Positions 1 through 8,097 of a DNA stretch of 64,000 bases are shown here, piece after piece; position 1 is the first letter of the stretch, and every line of letters starts with the position of its first letter. The stretch lies in the NCBI RefSeq assembly GCF_014204895.1, contig NZ_JACHMF010000001.1:1-64000 (forward strand), written 5' to 3'. The notes under the pieces are model-generated. The model saw only the letters and a program-made list of their open reading frames with translations, ran no database searches and had not been told where the DNA came from. Source of the DNA: Paractinoplanes abujensis. GTDB taxonomy: Bacteria > Actinomycetota > Actinomycetes > Mycobacteriales > Micromonosporaceae. A program made the position numbers and the translations under genes.

Positions 1-10
1 TAACGTCACA

Positions 11-53
11 GCCGAGGGCCACCCCCAACGGGGTCGGCCCTCGGCTGCTTTTC
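11..53 (+). terminator. Rho-independent-like terminator of the gene upstream of the window
   Basis: A perfect 10-bp inverted repeat (11-20 with 36-45) has an inner ACCC/GGGT extension (21-24 with 31-34) and is followed by a short T-rich run at 46-53. It would end transcription entering from the left before the TPR gene at 133. Confidence 0.7.
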
Positions 54-132
54 TATGTCTGCCCCCGAGTACTTTTGAACGTTGAGGCAAGCCCGCCAAC
101 CCGAGGGCCGGCCGTACCGGAAGGATTGATCC

Positions 133-2820
133 GTGACTACTGGACCCCAGGACGACGGCGGCTCCGGCCCCCGCGACAACGAGCGGCAAGGCGGCCGCGG
201 TCGCGACGGTGACCGTGGCGGTTTCCGGGGTGACCGGGACCGCGGTGACCGGGGCGGCTTCCGCGGCGGTGACCGCGACCGTGGCGGCTCCTCGGGCGGT
301 GACCGTGGTGGTTTCCGCGGGGGCGACCGTGACCGTGGCGGCTACTCCGGTGGTGACCGTGGTGGTTTCCGCGGTGGCGACCGTGACCGCGGTGGCTATT
401 CCGGCGGTGGCGACCGGGGTGGTTTCCGGGGCGGCGACCGTGATCGCGGGGGCGACCGTGGTGGCTACCGCGGTGGCGACCGTCCTCAGGGCGGCGGCTT
501 CCGGGGCGGCAGCGACCGGCCCCAGGGCGGCGACCGGGGCGGGTTCCGCGGCGGCGACCGCGACCGCGACCGTGGTGGTTACCAGGGCGGATATCAGAGC
601 GGCGACCGCCGTGGCGTGACCGGCGGCGACCGTGACCGTGGCGGCTACTCCGGTGGGGGCGACCGTGGTGGGTTCCGCGGCGGTGACCGCGACCGAGGCG
701 GCTACCGTGGCGGCGACCGTCCGCAGGGTGGTGGCTTCCGCAGTGGTGGCGACCGTCCGCAGGGTGGTGGCTTCCGCAGTGGTGGCGACCGTCCGCAGGG
801 CGGCGGCTTCCGGGGCGGTGACCGCGACCGGGGTGGCTACTCCAGCGACCGTGACCGTGGTGGCTATTCCGGCGGTGGTGACCGGGGTGGTTTCCGGGGC
901 GGCGACCGTGACCGAGGCGGCTACTCGGGCGGTGGTGACCGGGGCGGTTTCCGTGGTGGGGACCGTGACCGTGGTGGGTTCCAGAGCCGTGGCGACCGCC
1001 CGCAGGGCGGCTTCCGTGGTGGCGACCGTGACCGTGGCGGTTATCAGGGCCGCGACGACCGGGGTGGCTTCCGGGGTGGCGACCGTGACCGCGGCGGCTT
1101 CCAGGACCGTGGCGACCGTCAGCAGGGCGGTTTCCGGGAGCGCGGCGGCTACCCGGACCGTGGTGGTTATCAGGACCGTGGTGGCTATCAGGACCGGGGC
1201 CAGAACCGGGACGACCGTGGCGGCTTCCGCGGCGACCGTCCGCAGGGCGGCTACCGGGGCGACCGGGACCGTGAGGCCGGCGGCGCGCGCGGCAGCTACC
1301 AGGGCGACCGGGGCGGCTTCCGTGGCGGTGACCGTGACCGCGGCGGCTACCAGGATCGTGGTGGCTACCAGGATCGCGGCGGCGACCGGGGCGGCTTCCG
1401 TGGCGGTGACCGTCCCCAGGGCGGCGACCGTCCGGGTAACCGGGGTGGCAGCGGCTTCCGCGACCGTCCGCAGGGCGACCGTCCGTTCCGTGACCGTCCG
1501 CAGGGTGACCGTCCGCAGGGCGACCGGGGCGGCTTCCGCGGCGACCGCGACCGCGGCGGCTACCAGGATCGCGGCCCCCGTCAGGGCGGCTTCCGTGACC
1601 GTGACGACCGAGGTCCCGCCGAGGGCGGCTTCCGCAACCGGGACGACCGGGGCCCACGCGACGGCGGCTTCCGTGACCGCGACGACCGCCCGCGCGTACG
1701 GGACGACCGGGACGACCGGCACCCCGCCCGCGACGACCGGGACGCCGACGCGCAGACCTTCCACGCACCCGAGATCCCCGAGGAGATCGAGGCGGCCGAC
1801 CTCGACAAGGAGGTGCGTTCCGAGCTGCTGACGCTGGCCCGGGACGTCGCCGACAAGGTCGCCCGGCACCTCGTGGCGGCCGGTCAGGTGATCGACGAGG
1901 ATTCCGAGCTCGCGTTGCAGCACGCCATCGCGGCCCGGCGGCTCGCGTCGCGCATCGCCGTCGTACGGGAAGCCGTGGGTCTGGCGGCGTACGCCGCGGG
2001 GGACTGGACGACCGCGATCGCCGAGCTGCGCACCTACCACCGGATGACCGGGCGGCAGACGCACCTGGCCGAGCTGGCCGACTGCGAGCGCGCGCTGGGC
2101 CGTCCGGAGCGGGCCATCGACCTGTTCCGCGGGGCCGACGTCGACAAGATGGACAAGAGCGGCGCGATCGAGCTGTTGATCGTGGCGGCCGGCGCCCGCG
2201 GTGACCTCGGCCAGCACGACGCGGCCGTGGCGATGCTGCAGGTCCGTGAGCTGACGGCCGACGAGGACGCCGAGTGGGCGGCACGGCTGCGGTACGCGTA
2301 CGCGGATGCCTTGCTCGCCGCGGGCCGGCGCGACGAGGCGCGGGAGTGGTTCACCCGGGCCGCCGCGGCCGACGAGGACGGTCTCACCGACGCGGCCGAG
2401 CGCCTGCTCGAGCTGGACGGCGTGACCATCGCCGACGAGGACGAGGAGCCCTCCGGCGGCGATGCGCGCACCGGCACGACCTCGGACGAGGAGGAGCGCG
2501 AGTTCGACGGCGACGACGAGCCGCGGGCGGCCTACGAGGACGAGGACGAGGACGACGAGCCGGTAGCCGCGGCGGACACCGACGCCGACACCGACCCGGT
2601 GGCGGTCGAGGACGTGGCGGAGGAACTCGAGGCCGACGCCGAGGAACTCGAGGACGAGCGGGCCGCGCGGGCCGAGGCGGACGAGCCGGCCCGGGCCGAC
2701 ACGGCCGAGCTGTCCCAGTCGGGCCCGGAGGAGAAGGCCACGCCGGACGCGGACGAGAAGGCCGCGGGCGACGAGTTCGTCAGCGAGCCCAAGGACGACC
2801 GGAAGAACACCGAGGCGTGA
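133..2820 (+). CDS. TPR protein with a long N-terminal RGG/GDRD repeat domain
   Basis: 895 aa from a GTG start with a GGAAGGA ribosome site at about 119-125. Residues ~20-540 are almost only G, R, D, with F/Y in repeats such as [17 protein letters not shown], interleaved with GDRPQGG units. Residues ~545-775 form an alpha-helical TPR-like region (from [20 protein letters not shown] onward), and ~775-895 is a strongly acidic tail. Position before the HAD phosphatase and tlyA matches the TPR gene Rv1691 of M. tuberculosis, which as I recall is only about 250 aa, so the RGG part is an addition. RGG domains commonly bind RNA or drive phase separation; that role here is inference. The gene overlaps the next start by 4 nt, so the pair is probably co-translated. 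Confidence 0.9.
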   Translation: MTTGPQDDGGSGPRDNERQGGRGRDGDRGGFRGDRDRGDRGGFRGGDRDRGGSSGGDRGGFRGGDRDRGGYSGGDRGGFRGGDRDRGGYSGGGDRGGFRGGDRDRGGDRGGYRGGDRPQGGGFRGGSDRPQGGDRGGFRGGDRDRDRGGYQGGYQSGDRRGVTGGDRDRGGYSGGGDRGGFRGGDRDRGGYRGGDRPQGGGFRSGGDRPQGGGFRSGGDRPQGGGFRGGDRDRGGYSSDRDRGGYSGGGDRGGFRGGDRDRGGYSGGGDRGGFRGGDRDRGGFQSRGDRPQGGFRGGDRDRGGYQGRDDRGGFRGGDRDRGGFQDRGDRQQGGFRERGGYPDRGGYQDRGGYQDRGQNRDDRGGFRGDRPQGGYRGDRDREAGGARGSYQGDRGGFRGGDRDRGGYQDRGGYQDRGGDRGGFRGGDRPQGGDRPGNRGGSGFRDRPQGDRPFRDRPQGDRPQGDRGGFRGDRDRGGYQDRGPRQGGFRDRDDRGPAEGGFRNRDDRGPRDGGFRDRDDRPRVRDDRDDRHPARDDRDADAQTFHAPEIPEEIEAADLDKEVRSELLTLARDVADKVARHLVAAGQVIDEDSELALQHAIAARRLASRIAVVREAVGLAAYAAGDWTTAIAELRTYHRMTGRQTHLAELADCERALGRPERAIDLFRGADVDKMDKSGAIELLIVAAGARGDLGQHDAAVAMLQVRELTADEDAEWAARLRYAYADALLAAGRRDEAREWFTRAAAADEDGLTDAAERLLELDGVTIADEDEEPSGGDARTGTTSDEEEREFDGDDEPRAAYEDEDEDDEPVAAADTDADTDPVAVEDVAEELEADAEELEDERAARAEADEPARADTAELSQSGPEEKATPDADEKAAGDEFVSEPKDDRKNTEA

Positions 2821-3824
2821 GCGCCGGCGATCTGGCGGGCGGCTACGACCTGGTCGTCTTCGACCTCGACGGGGTCGTCTACCTGATCGACAAGCCGATC
2901 GGGGGCGCGCCCGAGGCGATCGAGCAGCTGCACGGCCGCGGCACCGCGGTGGCGTACGCGACCAACAATGCGTCGCGGCGTTCCGCGGACGTCGCGGGCC
3001 TGCTCACCGGCATGGGTGTGCCGGCCCGGCCGGCCGAGGTGCTCACCTCGGCCGGCGCCACTGCCACCGTGCTCGCCGAGCGGCTGCCGGCCGGCGCGCC
3101 GGTGCTGGTGGTGGGCGCGGACGCGCTGCGGGCCGAGCTCACCGAGGCCGGCCTCACGCTGGTCGAGTCGGCCGGCGACAACCCGGCGGCGGTCGTGCAG
3201 GGCTACGGCCCCGAGGTGGGCTGGCGCATCCTGGCCGAGGCATCGCTGGCCGTACGGGACGGTGCCTTGTGGGTGGCCACCAACACCGACCGCACGCTGC
3301 CCAGCCCGCGTGGTCCGCTGCCCGGCAACGGTTCGCTGGTCGCCGTGCTGCGCACCGCCCTCGACCGGGAGCCCGACCTGGTGGTCGGCAAGCCGGAGCC
3401 GGCCCTGTTCACCACGGCGGCCGCGCTGTCGGGGGCGGAGCGGCCGCTGGTGGTCGGCGACCGGCTCGACACCGACATCCAGGGCGCGGTCACCGCGGGT
3501 CTGGACAGCCTGCTGGTGCTGACTGGCGTCAGCACCCCGGCCGACCTGCTGGCGGCCGAGCCGGCCCGGCGGCCCACGTTCGTGGCGGCCGACTTGTCGG
3601 GGCTGTTCGGCCCGGCCGCTACCGCCGCCGTGCCGCTGACCGGGGGCGAGGGCGGGGGCTGGCGGGTGTCGCGCGACGGTGACGCGGCCACCCTGGACGG
3701 TTCGGGCGACCCGGTGGTGGCGCTGCGTCTGCTGTGCGCGGTCACCTGGGACGGTGTCCCGCCGAGCGGTGTCACGGGGGCGTCGGACGCGGCCCGTGAA
3801 GTGCTCGCGGGCTGGGGACTGTAA
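2817..3824 (+). CDS. HAD-IIA family phosphatase (NagD / glycerol-3-phosphate phosphatase-like)
   Basis: 335 aa from GTG at 2817, which overlaps the preceding stop (GTGA). Motif I is FDLDGVVYL near residues 14-22, motif II lies around [10 protein letters not shown], and the C-terminal motif is [13 protein letters not shown]. The cap region fits class IIA HAD hydrolases. A C-terminal extension of about 80 residues is present, as in the mycobacterial glycerol-3-phosphate phosphatase encoded at the syntenic place (Rv1692). Likely substrate is a small phosphoester such as glycerol-3-phosphate or 2-phosphoglycolate; specificity cannot be read from the sequence. Cytosolic enzyme. Confidence 0.88.
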   Translation: MSAGDLAGGYDLVVFDLDGVVYLIDKPIGGAPEAIEQLHGRGTAVAYATNNASRRSADVAGLLTGMGVPARPAEVLTSAGATATVLAERLPAGAPVLVVGADALRAELTEAGLTLVESAGDNPAAVVQGYGPEVGWRILAEASLAVRDGALWVATNTDRTLPSPRGPLPGNGSLVAVLRTALDREPDLVVGKPEPALFTTAAALSGAERPLVVGDRLDTDIQGAVTAGLDSLLVLTGVSTPADLLAAEPARRPTFVAADLSGLFGPAATAAVPLTGGEGGGWRVSRDGDAATLDGSGDPVVALRLLCAVTWDGVPPSGVTGASDAAREVLAGWGL

Positions 3825-4008
3825 GCGACCGTACGAGTCCGTGCACGCCCTGGCCGTCGCGGAGCGGGCGGCCGAGATCCGCACCGGGCTGAGCCTGCCC
3901 GAGGCGGCAAGCTGCGGGCCGAGCTGCCCTGAACGCGACGTCCGAAAGACGCCAGCACCGGCCCCGGCGGGCGGGCGAGCATGAAGCCTCACCGACGAGA
4001 GGCGCACG

Positions 4009-4665
4009 ATGCACGTCGTACCCGGTCTGAAAGTTCTCTACTTCGGCACGCCCGTGGTGCTGCTCAGCACCGTCAACGAGGACGGGACGGCCAACCTGGC
4101 GCCGATGTCGTCCGCGTGGTGGCTCGGGCAGACCGCGATCCTCGGCATGGGCGACCGCAGCCGCACGGCGGCCAACCTGCTGCGCGAGCGCGAGGTGGTG
4201 CTCAACCTGCCGTCGTCGGCGCTGGCGGGGGCGGTCGACCGGATCGCCATGACCACCGGGCGGCCGGACGTGCCGGCGGGCAAGGCGGCGCAGGGCTACC
4301 GTTTCGTGGCCGACAAGTTCGTGCTGGGCGGGCTCACCGAGCAGGCGTCCGACCTGGTCGCGCCGCCGCGGGTGGCCGAGTGCCCGATCCAGCTCGAGGG
4401 CCGGGTCGCGGGCACGCACCGGCTGGCCGCGGGCGGCGCCACCACGTACGAGATCGAGATCTTGCGGACGCACGTGGAGGAGGACCTGCTCGTGCCGGGC
4501 ACAGCCCACATCGACCCGCTGCGCTGGGATCCGCTCGTGATGAAGTTCTGCGAGTTCTTCGGCGGCGGGATCAACCTGCACCCGTCGCGGCTCGCGGAGG
4601 GTTGGCAGATGCCTGCCCTCAGAGCAGCTTGCGCAGTTTCAACAGGTCGAACGGGTTCGCCTTGA
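4009..4665 (+). CDS. Flavin reductase-like (FMN-binding split barrel) protein
   Basis: 218 aa, ATG start with a GAGAGG site nine bases upstream. The N-terminal half (VLLSTVNEDGTANLAPMSS, then a ..GDRSRTAANLLRE.. segment) has the pattern of the flavin reductase-like domain, which binds FMN in a split beta-barrel. Genes of this group are often annotated as DIM6/NTAB family oxidoreductases; the substrate is unknown. The last ~15 codons overlap the end of the convergent SCP2 gene by 47 bp, an unusual convergent overlap in which the tail (CAVSTGRTGSP) looks unconserved. The 184 bp upstream contain no convincing gene. Confidence 0.8.
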   Translation: MHVVPGLKVLYFGTPVVLLSTVNEDGTANLAPMSSAWWLGQTAILGMGDRSRTAANLLREREVVLNLPSSALAGAVDRIAMTTGRPDVPAGKAAQGYRFVADKFVLGGLTEQASDLVAPPRVAECPIQLEGRVAGTHRLAAGGATTYEIEILRTHVEEDLLVPGTAHIDPLRWDPLVMKFCEFFGGGINLHPSRLAEGWQMPALRAACAVSTGRTGSP

Positions 4666-4954
4666 TCTTCACCTGACCCGCGGTCACCGCGCGGGTGACG
4701 TCGAGCCGGCCCGCGACCAGGGCGATCAGGTCGTCACTGTTCGCGATCAGGGCGATCTTGGCTTTGGGGTCGTCGCCGTCGGCGATGCCGGTCAGCAGAC
4801 CGTCGGCCAGCCGGCCGTGGAAGGCCGTCTCGAGGTCAGGCACGCGGCACGCCAGCGTGCGGTCGAAGTCGAGCTTGCCGCGCGTCTCGGCATTCCTCTC
4901 GAGGCGTGCGGCAAGGTCGTGCAGCGCCTGCCGGCACTCGTCCACGGTGGCCAT
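4619..4954 (-). CDS. SCP2 sterol-carrier-domain protein
   Basis: 111 aa. The ATG at 4954 is chosen over an in-frame GTG at 4993 because AAGGAGT lies directly upstream and the protein then begins MATVDECRQALHDL. The body (..FDRTLACRVPDLETAFHGRLADGLL.., ..AKIALIANSDDLIALVAGRLDVTRAVTAGQVKI..) has the SCP2-like alpha/beta pattern that forms a hydrophobic ligand pocket. Actinobacterial members are small single-domain proteins with no proven ligand. It is convergent with the flavin reductase-like gene and overlaps its end by 47 bp. Confidence 0.8.
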   Translation of the reverse strand: MATVDECRQALHDLAARLERNAETRGKLDFDRTLACRVPDLETAFHGRLADGLLTGIADGDDPKAKIALIANSDDLIALVAGRLDVTRAVTAGQVKIKANPFDLLKLRKLL

Positions 4955-5061
4955 CGGACTCCTTCTTCGCGACATGCGGTCGGCGTACCGCACCGTACCT
5001 CACGAACTCCTGTCAACCGCCCGGTAGCGTGGCACCCGACGAGCCGCGAGAGGAGCGGAAC

Positions 5062-5979
5062 ATGCCGGACGCATGGCGGGCGTATCTGGAGATGGCGCTC
5101 GGACTGACCGAAGCACCGCGTAAGCGCGCCCAGAAAGTGGCGGGCGAACTGGTGAACCGGGGCGGGGCCACGGCCGCGCAGCTGCAGGGACTGGTCGACG
5201 ATCTGCTGTCGGCCGGCATGGCCAACCGCGAGGCGCTCACGAACATCGTGCGCTACGAGGTGGACAAGGCGCTCGGTGTGGTCGGCCTGGCCACGGCCGA
5301 GGAGGTCACCGAGCTGACCACCCGCGTACGGGATCTGGAACGGCAGCTGCGGGAGGCCGAGTCGCGCGCGCAGGGCGGCCCGGCGACCGGGACGCTCAGC
5401 GAGGGTGTCGGCGGCACGCGGATCGACGAGCCGGCTCCGCTGCCGCGCAAGGCGGTGAAGAAGGTGGCCAAGAAGGCCGCGCCCAACAAGATGCCGTCGG
5501 CGGGCACCACCCCGGCCACGCCGCCGGCCAACACGGCGCCCGCCTCGGAGCCCTCGCCGGCGAAGAAGGCTGCGGCTGTCACGCCCTCACCGGCGAAGAA
5601 GGCCGCGGCCGTCACGCCCTCACCGGCGAAGAAGGCCGCGGCCGTCACGCCGCCGCCTGCGAAGACGACCGGGGCTGTCACGCCTGCGCCGGCGAAGAAG
5701 GCTGTGGCGAAGAAGGCCGTGGCCAAGAAGGCGCCGGCCAAGGCCGTGCCGCCGCCCGACGAGGTGATCCCGGCCGACGTGAAGGCCACCGCGAAGCCGG
5801 CCCCGGCCACGCAGCGGGCCGAGGCGCTGGGCGCCCGCCCGGCCCGGAAGAAGGCGGCGGCGAAGAAGGCCGTGGCCAAGACGACGCCGCCCGCGCCGGC
5901 GGGCACCGCCGACGCACCCACGGCCGGTGTGCGCGAGGCCGCGGCGGCCACCGAACTGCCGCCGACCGGGGAGGCCTGA
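5062..5979 (+). CDS. Phasin/PhaF-like protein with Lys/Ala-rich histone H1-like tail
   Basis: 305 aa from ATG 5062, with AGAGGAG at 5048-5054. Residues 1-115 are helical (MPDAWRAYLEMALGLTEAPR.., then a coiled-coil segment LTTRVRDLERQLREAESR). The rest is Ala/Pro/Lys-rich, with KKAVAKKAVAKKAPAK and KKAAAKKAVAK blocks and four tandem copies of an 11-residue unit PSPAKKAAAVT encoded by a 33-bp DNA repeat (5551-5682). The layout matches actinobacterial proteins annotated as polyhydroxyalkanoate granule-associated or histone-like. A nucleoid-binding role of the tail is plausible but inferred. It lies just upstream of the tlyA operon. Confidence 0.75.
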   Translation: MPDAWRAYLEMALGLTEAPRKRAQKVAGELVNRGGATAAQLQGLVDDLLSAGMANREALTNIVRYEVDKALGVVGLATAEEVTELTTRVRDLERQLREAESRAQGGPATGTLSEGVGGTRIDEPAPLPRKAVKKVAKKAAPNKMPSAGTTPATPPANTAPASEPSPAKKAAAVTPSPAKKAAAVTPSPAKKAAAVTPPPAKTTGAVTPAPAKKAVAKKAVAKKAPAKAVPPPDEVIPADVKATAKPAPATQRAEALGARPARKKAAAKKAVAKTTPPAPAGTADAPTAGVREAAAATELPPTGEA

Positions 5980-5983
5980 GCCG

Positions 5984-6286
5984 ATGACCTTCCCCAAACC
6001 CGGACCGCAGCCGGGTGGTTTCCGTCCGGGGCCGCCGCCGGTGCCGCGCCCGCCGACGCATCCGCCGGCGCACCCGCAGGGCGCACCCGGCGCGGGCCCG
6101 GTCAGCCTGCCCCCAGCGGTCGACGAGGCCACCGGCCGGTTCGTCGAACAGACCGGCCATCCGGCGGTCGACGAGGTGTTGCGCTCACTCGCGAACGCCG
6201 CCCGTCTGGCCCCGGCCGAGCAGATCGCCGAGTACGAGGCGGCGCACCAGGTTCTCCAGGAGACCCTGGCCGGCATCGACCGGTGA
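5984..6286 (+). CDS. Small conserved hypothetical protein upstream of tlyA
   Basis: 100 aa, ATG 5984 four bases after the preceding stop. The first ~35 residues are Pro/Gly-rich and probably disordered. The C-terminal half (PAVDEATGRFVEQTGHPAVDE.., ending QVLQETLAGIDR) is predicted helical. It occupies the position of Rv1693, a small protein of unknown function between the phosphatase gene and tlyA in M. tuberculosis; I infer that the helical C-terminal half is the homologous part. It is probably in one operon with tlyA, whose ATG follows after 7 nt. Confidence 0.7.
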   Translation: MTFPKPGPQPGGFRPGPPPVPRPPTHPPAHPQGAPGAGPVSLPPAVDEATGRFVEQTGHPAVDEVLRSLANAARLAPAEQIAEYEAAHQVLQETLAGIDR

Positions 6287-6293
6287 GGCGCTG

Positions 6294-7154
6294 ATGGCCC
6301 GTCGTGCCCGTCTCGACGCCGAGCTGGTGCGCCGCAAGCTGGCCCGCTCCCGCGAGCAGGCCGCCACGCTGGTCGAGGCCGGTCGTGTGCAGGTGCGCGG
6401 CACGGTGGCCCGCAAGGTGGCCGCGATGATCGACCCGGCCGACCCGGTCGTGGTCACCGGCGAGGACCCGGCAACCGAGTACGTCTCGCGCGGCGGCCAC
6501 AAGCTGGCCGGCGCGCTGGCCGCGTTCGGGCCGCGGGGCCTGGCCGTGACCGGTCGCCGCTGCCTCGACGCCGGCGCCTCCACCGGGGGCTTCACCGACG
6601 TGCTGCTGCGCGCCGGGGCCCGGCAGGTGGTCGCGGTCGACGTCGGCTACGGGCAGCTGGCCTGGCCGATCCGCACGAACGAGCGGGTCGTCGTGTTCGA
6701 GCGCACCAACGTCCGGGCGATCACGCCGGAGTCGATCGGCGGCCTCGTCGACCTGACTGTGGCGGATCTCTCGTTCATCTCGTTGCGGCTCGTGCTGCCC
6801 GCGCTCGCGGCCTGCACCGATGCCACCGGTGACCTCGCGCTGATGGTCAAGCCGCAGTTCGAGGTGGGCAAGGAGCGGGTGGGCGCGGGCGGGGTCGTAC
6901 GGGATTGGCAGTTGCGGGCCGAAGCCGTGCTCGACGTCGCCGCCGCAGCCTCCGAGCTGGGACTGGGCGTGGCCGGGGTGGCCGCCAGCCCACTACCCGG
7001 ACCGAGCGGCAACGTCGAGTTCTTCGTCTGGTTCCGCCGGGACGCGCCCGCCGCTGATCGTGCGGAGATCGAAGAAGTTGTCGCCGCCGGGCCCGCGGTC
7101 AAGGTAGCTTCGGCCGGGCCGGAGCAGACGGCAGCCCCCTTGGAGGACACATGA
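6294..7154 (+). CDS. tlyA: TlyA family rRNA 2'-O-methyltransferase / hemolysin
   Basis: 286 aa. Residues 1-60 form an S4 RNA-binding domain (RLDAELVRRKLARSREQA..). After the linker ..EYVSRGGHKLAGAL.. comes a FtsJ/RrmJ-like SAM methyltransferase with motif I DAGASTGGFTDVLL near residue 92 and a ..VDLTVADLSFISL.. segment. In mycobacteria TlyA methylates 16S C1409 and 23S C1920, which makes ribosomes sensitive to capreomycin; the same reaction is expected here. The stop overlaps the nadK start (ATGA), as in M. tuberculosis, so the two are translationally coupled. Confidence 0.95.
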   Translation: MARRARLDAELVRRKLARSREQAATLVEAGRVQVRGTVARKVAAMIDPADPVVVTGEDPATEYVSRGGHKLAGALAAFGPRGLAVTGRRCLDAGASTGGFTDVLLRAGARQVVAVDVGYGQLAWPIRTNERVVVFERTNVRAITPESIGGLVDLTVADLSFISLRLVLPALAACTDATGDLALMVKPQFEVGKERVGAGGVVRDWQLRAEAVLDVAAAASELGLGVAGVAASPLPGPSGNVEFFVWFRRDAPAADRAEIEEVVAAGPAVKVASAGPEQTAAPLEDT

Positions 7155-8044
7155 CGCGCTCGGCCCTGCTGGTCACGCACACCGGCCGGCGGCAGAGCAC
7201 CCAGCACGCCCGCTCGGTGGCGCAGGACCTGCTGGCGGCCGGGTTCGAGGTGCGGGTCATCGCCGAGGAGGTGGCCGATCTCGATCTGCCGCCCGAGGTG
7301 ACCACGGTGGAGGGCCCGTCGCCGGCGGCGGCCGAGGGTGTCGAGATCGTGCTGGCGATGGGCGGTGACGGCACGTTCCTGCGCGCCGCCGAGCTGGCCC
7401 GCCCGGTCAAGGCGCCGCTGCTGGGCATCAACCTGGGCAAGGTCGGCTTCCTGGCCGAGGCCGAGATCGACCACCTCGCCGAGGCCGTCAAGGACGTGGT
7501 CGACGGGGCGTACAAGGTGGACGAGCGGCTGACGCTCGACGTGCGGGCCGAGTACGGCGGCCGGGTGATCGCCGAGTCGTGGGCGCTCAACGAGGTCAGC
7601 GTCGAGAAGGGCCAGCGCACCCAGATGCTCGAGCTGCTGGTCGACGTGGACGGGCGCCCGCTCGCCCGCTACGGCTGCGACGGTGTCGTGTGCGCGACCC
7701 CGACCGGTTCCACGGCGTACGCGTTCTCGGGTGGCGGCCCGGTGGTGTGGCCCGAGGTCGAGGCTCTGCTGCTGGTGCCGATCAGCGCGCACGCGCTGTT
7801 CAGCAAGCCGCTGGTGACCGCGCCGACGTCGACGTTCGCGCTGACCGTCGACCCCTACACCTCTTTCGCGGTGCTCTGCTGTGACGGACGCCGCACCTGG
7901 GATCTGCCGCCGGGCGCGAAGGTCACCGTCGAGCGCGGCCAGCTCCCGGTGCGGCTGGTTCGCCTGCAACCGCGGCCATTCACCGACGTGCTCGTGGCCA
8001 AGTTCGCCCTCCCGGTCGAAGGATGGCGCGGCAGCAAGCGTTAG
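7151..8044 (+). CDS. nadK: NAD kinase
   Basis: 297 aa, ATG overlapping the tlyA stop by 4 nt. The diagnostic GGDGT motif is at residues 71-75, followed by LGINLGKVGFLAE, the NE of ALNEVSVEK, and TPTGSTAYAFSGGGP, the full NAD kinase signature. It phosphorylates NAD to NADP using ATP or polyphosphate in the cytosol. The gene order tlyA-nadK-recN is conserved across actinobacteria. Confidence 0.97.
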   Translation: MTRSALLVTHTGRRQSTQHARSVAQDLLAAGFEVRVIAEEVADLDLPPEVTTVEGPSPAAAEGVEIVLAMGGDGTFLRAAELARPVKAPLLGINLGKVGFLAEAEIDHLAEAVKDVVDGAYKVDERLTLDVRAEYGGRVIAESWALNEVSVEKGQRTQMLELLVDVDGRPLARYGCDGVVCATPTGSTAYAFSGGGPVVWPEVEALLLVPISAHALFSKPLVTAPTSTFALTVDPYTSFAVLCCDGRRTWDLPPGAKVTVERGQLPVRLVRLQPRPFTDVLVAKFALPVEGWRGSKR

Positions 8045-8082
8045 CCGGTGGAACCCGCGGTGGGCAAATGTCGGGGGGCACC

Positions 8083-8088
8083 GATACT
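8083..8088 (+). promoter_or_regulatory. Possible -10 element giving a leaderless recN transcript
   Basis: GATACT lies 9 nt before the recN GTG at 8098 and no purine-rich ribosome site is visible before that GTG. This spacing fits a transcript that starts at or next to the start codon, which is common in actinobacteria. No clear -35 or LexA box was seen. Confidence 0.3.
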
Positions 8089-8097
8089 GTCTGCCCT

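Noticed and set aside
137..2284. A 715-codon open frame antisense to the RGG-TPR gene
   Set aside because: It exists because the GGC/CGT-rich repeats contain no stop on the other strand; composition (Arg/Gly/His/Pro) follows the repeats and there is no ribosome site.
3825..4008. A short frame reading VHALAVAERAAEIRTGLSLPEAAS between the phosphatase and flavin reductase genes
   Set aside because: It has no start signal, runs into poor sequence and may be a fragment at best; not enough evidence for a gene.
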